A stretch of DNA of 5,182 bases from SCQX01 sp035720945. Its GTDB lineage: Bacteria; Pseudomonadota; Gammaproteobacteria; Burkholderiales; Burkholderiaceae_B. How positions within the stretch are numbered: position 1 is the first letter of the stretch; every line of letters starts with the position of its first letter. This document shows, one piece after another, positions 5,064-5,182 of this stretch. The DNA is taken from the NCBI GenBank assembly GCA_035720945.1, contig DASTNK010000021.1, forward strand, positions 1-5,182, in the 5' to 3' direction. The position numbers and the translations under genes were made by a program. The notes beneath the pieces were generated by a model. It was not told where the DNA came from. It made no database searches and was given only the letters and a program-made list of their open reading frames with translations.

Positions 5064-5182
5064 TCAGCAGATCACACTGGGTTGCCAGGGCACGAACTCG
5101 TTTTGTCCATAGCCATAGATCTCGCTCTTTGAGCGCTCGCCGGAGGCGCAGCGGCGTATCATCTCGTAGAATTCCCGCCCCA
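5064..5182 (-). CDS. UxaA-family sugar-acid dehydratase, C-terminal fragment
   Basis: An open frame enters from the right edge and ends at a TGA (5064-5066), giving the last 38 residues of a protein. The fragment 'EMIRRCASGERSKSEIYGYG', followed by QNEFVPWQPSVIC, fits the C-terminus of the altronate/galactarate dehydratase (UxaA/GarD) family. In that family an SGxxTKSExxGxGxxEFVPW-like ending is typical. These enzymes dehydrate sugar acids to 2-keto-3-deoxy acids, normally with an iron or other divalent metal bound elsewhere in the protein. Here the gene would supply the substrate for the downstream dehydratase and kinase. It lies 25 to 34 bases upstream of the DapA-like gene on the same strand, so it belongs to the same operon. 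The substrate cannot be told from this fragment. The other two frames on this strand lack recognisable protein features. Confidence 0.72.
   Translation of the reverse strand, partial: GREFYEMIRRCASGERSKSEIYGYGQNEFVPWQPSVIC

Overview
The window reads as high-GC chromosomal DNA of a betaproteobacterium, most likely Burkholderiales and perhaps the Alcaligenaceae (Bordetella/Achromobacter side). This rests on strongly GC-biased third positions, on gene families typical of that order (a DUF1993 protein, a small secreted carboxypeptidase-regulatory-like protein, a GbpR-like LysR regulator), and on a non-enteric sugar-acid operon. The taxonomic call is an inference from gene content and was not computed.

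Left part (1-1300): a complete DUF1993 gene on the minus strand (12-521) diverges from a small secreted protein gene on the plus strand (826-1296). About 300 bases of relatively AT-rich DNA separate them. This region holds a good -10 element for the DUF1993 gene and a possible operator. A 122-base gap with two back-to-back hairpins and a 9-base direct repeat follows the secreted protein gene.

Right part (1419-5182): a LysR-type regulator on the plus strand (1419-2360) runs tail-to-tail, with a 12-base gap, into a minus-strand operon. In transcription order the operon is: the C-terminal end of a UxaA-family (altronate/galactarate-type) sugar-acid dehydratase cut by the window edge (5064-5182); a DapA/NAL-superfamily enzyme that closely resembles L-2-keto-3-deoxyarabonate dehydratase (4097-5029); 2-keto-3-deoxygalactonokinase DgoK (3029-4069); and 2-keto-3-deoxy-6-phosphogalactonate aldolase DgoA (2373-3032). 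The gaps are 25 to 34 bases (depending on the start of the second gene), then 27 bases, then an ATGA stop/start overlap, so this is a tight operon.

Taken together, the operon looks like a sugar-acid catabolic unit in which a dehydratase makes a 2-keto-3-deoxy-aldonate. This intermediate can then be dehydrated (the Weimberg-type route known for L-arabinose) or phosphorylated and cleaved to pyruvate and glyceraldehyde 3-phosphate (the De Ley-Doudoroff route known for D-galactose). L-arabinose and D-galactose share configuration at C2-C4, which makes shared use plausible. The LysR protein is the likely regulator. The operon promoter lies beyond the right edge. No RNA genes, CRISPR arrays, insertion sequences or phage genes were seen.
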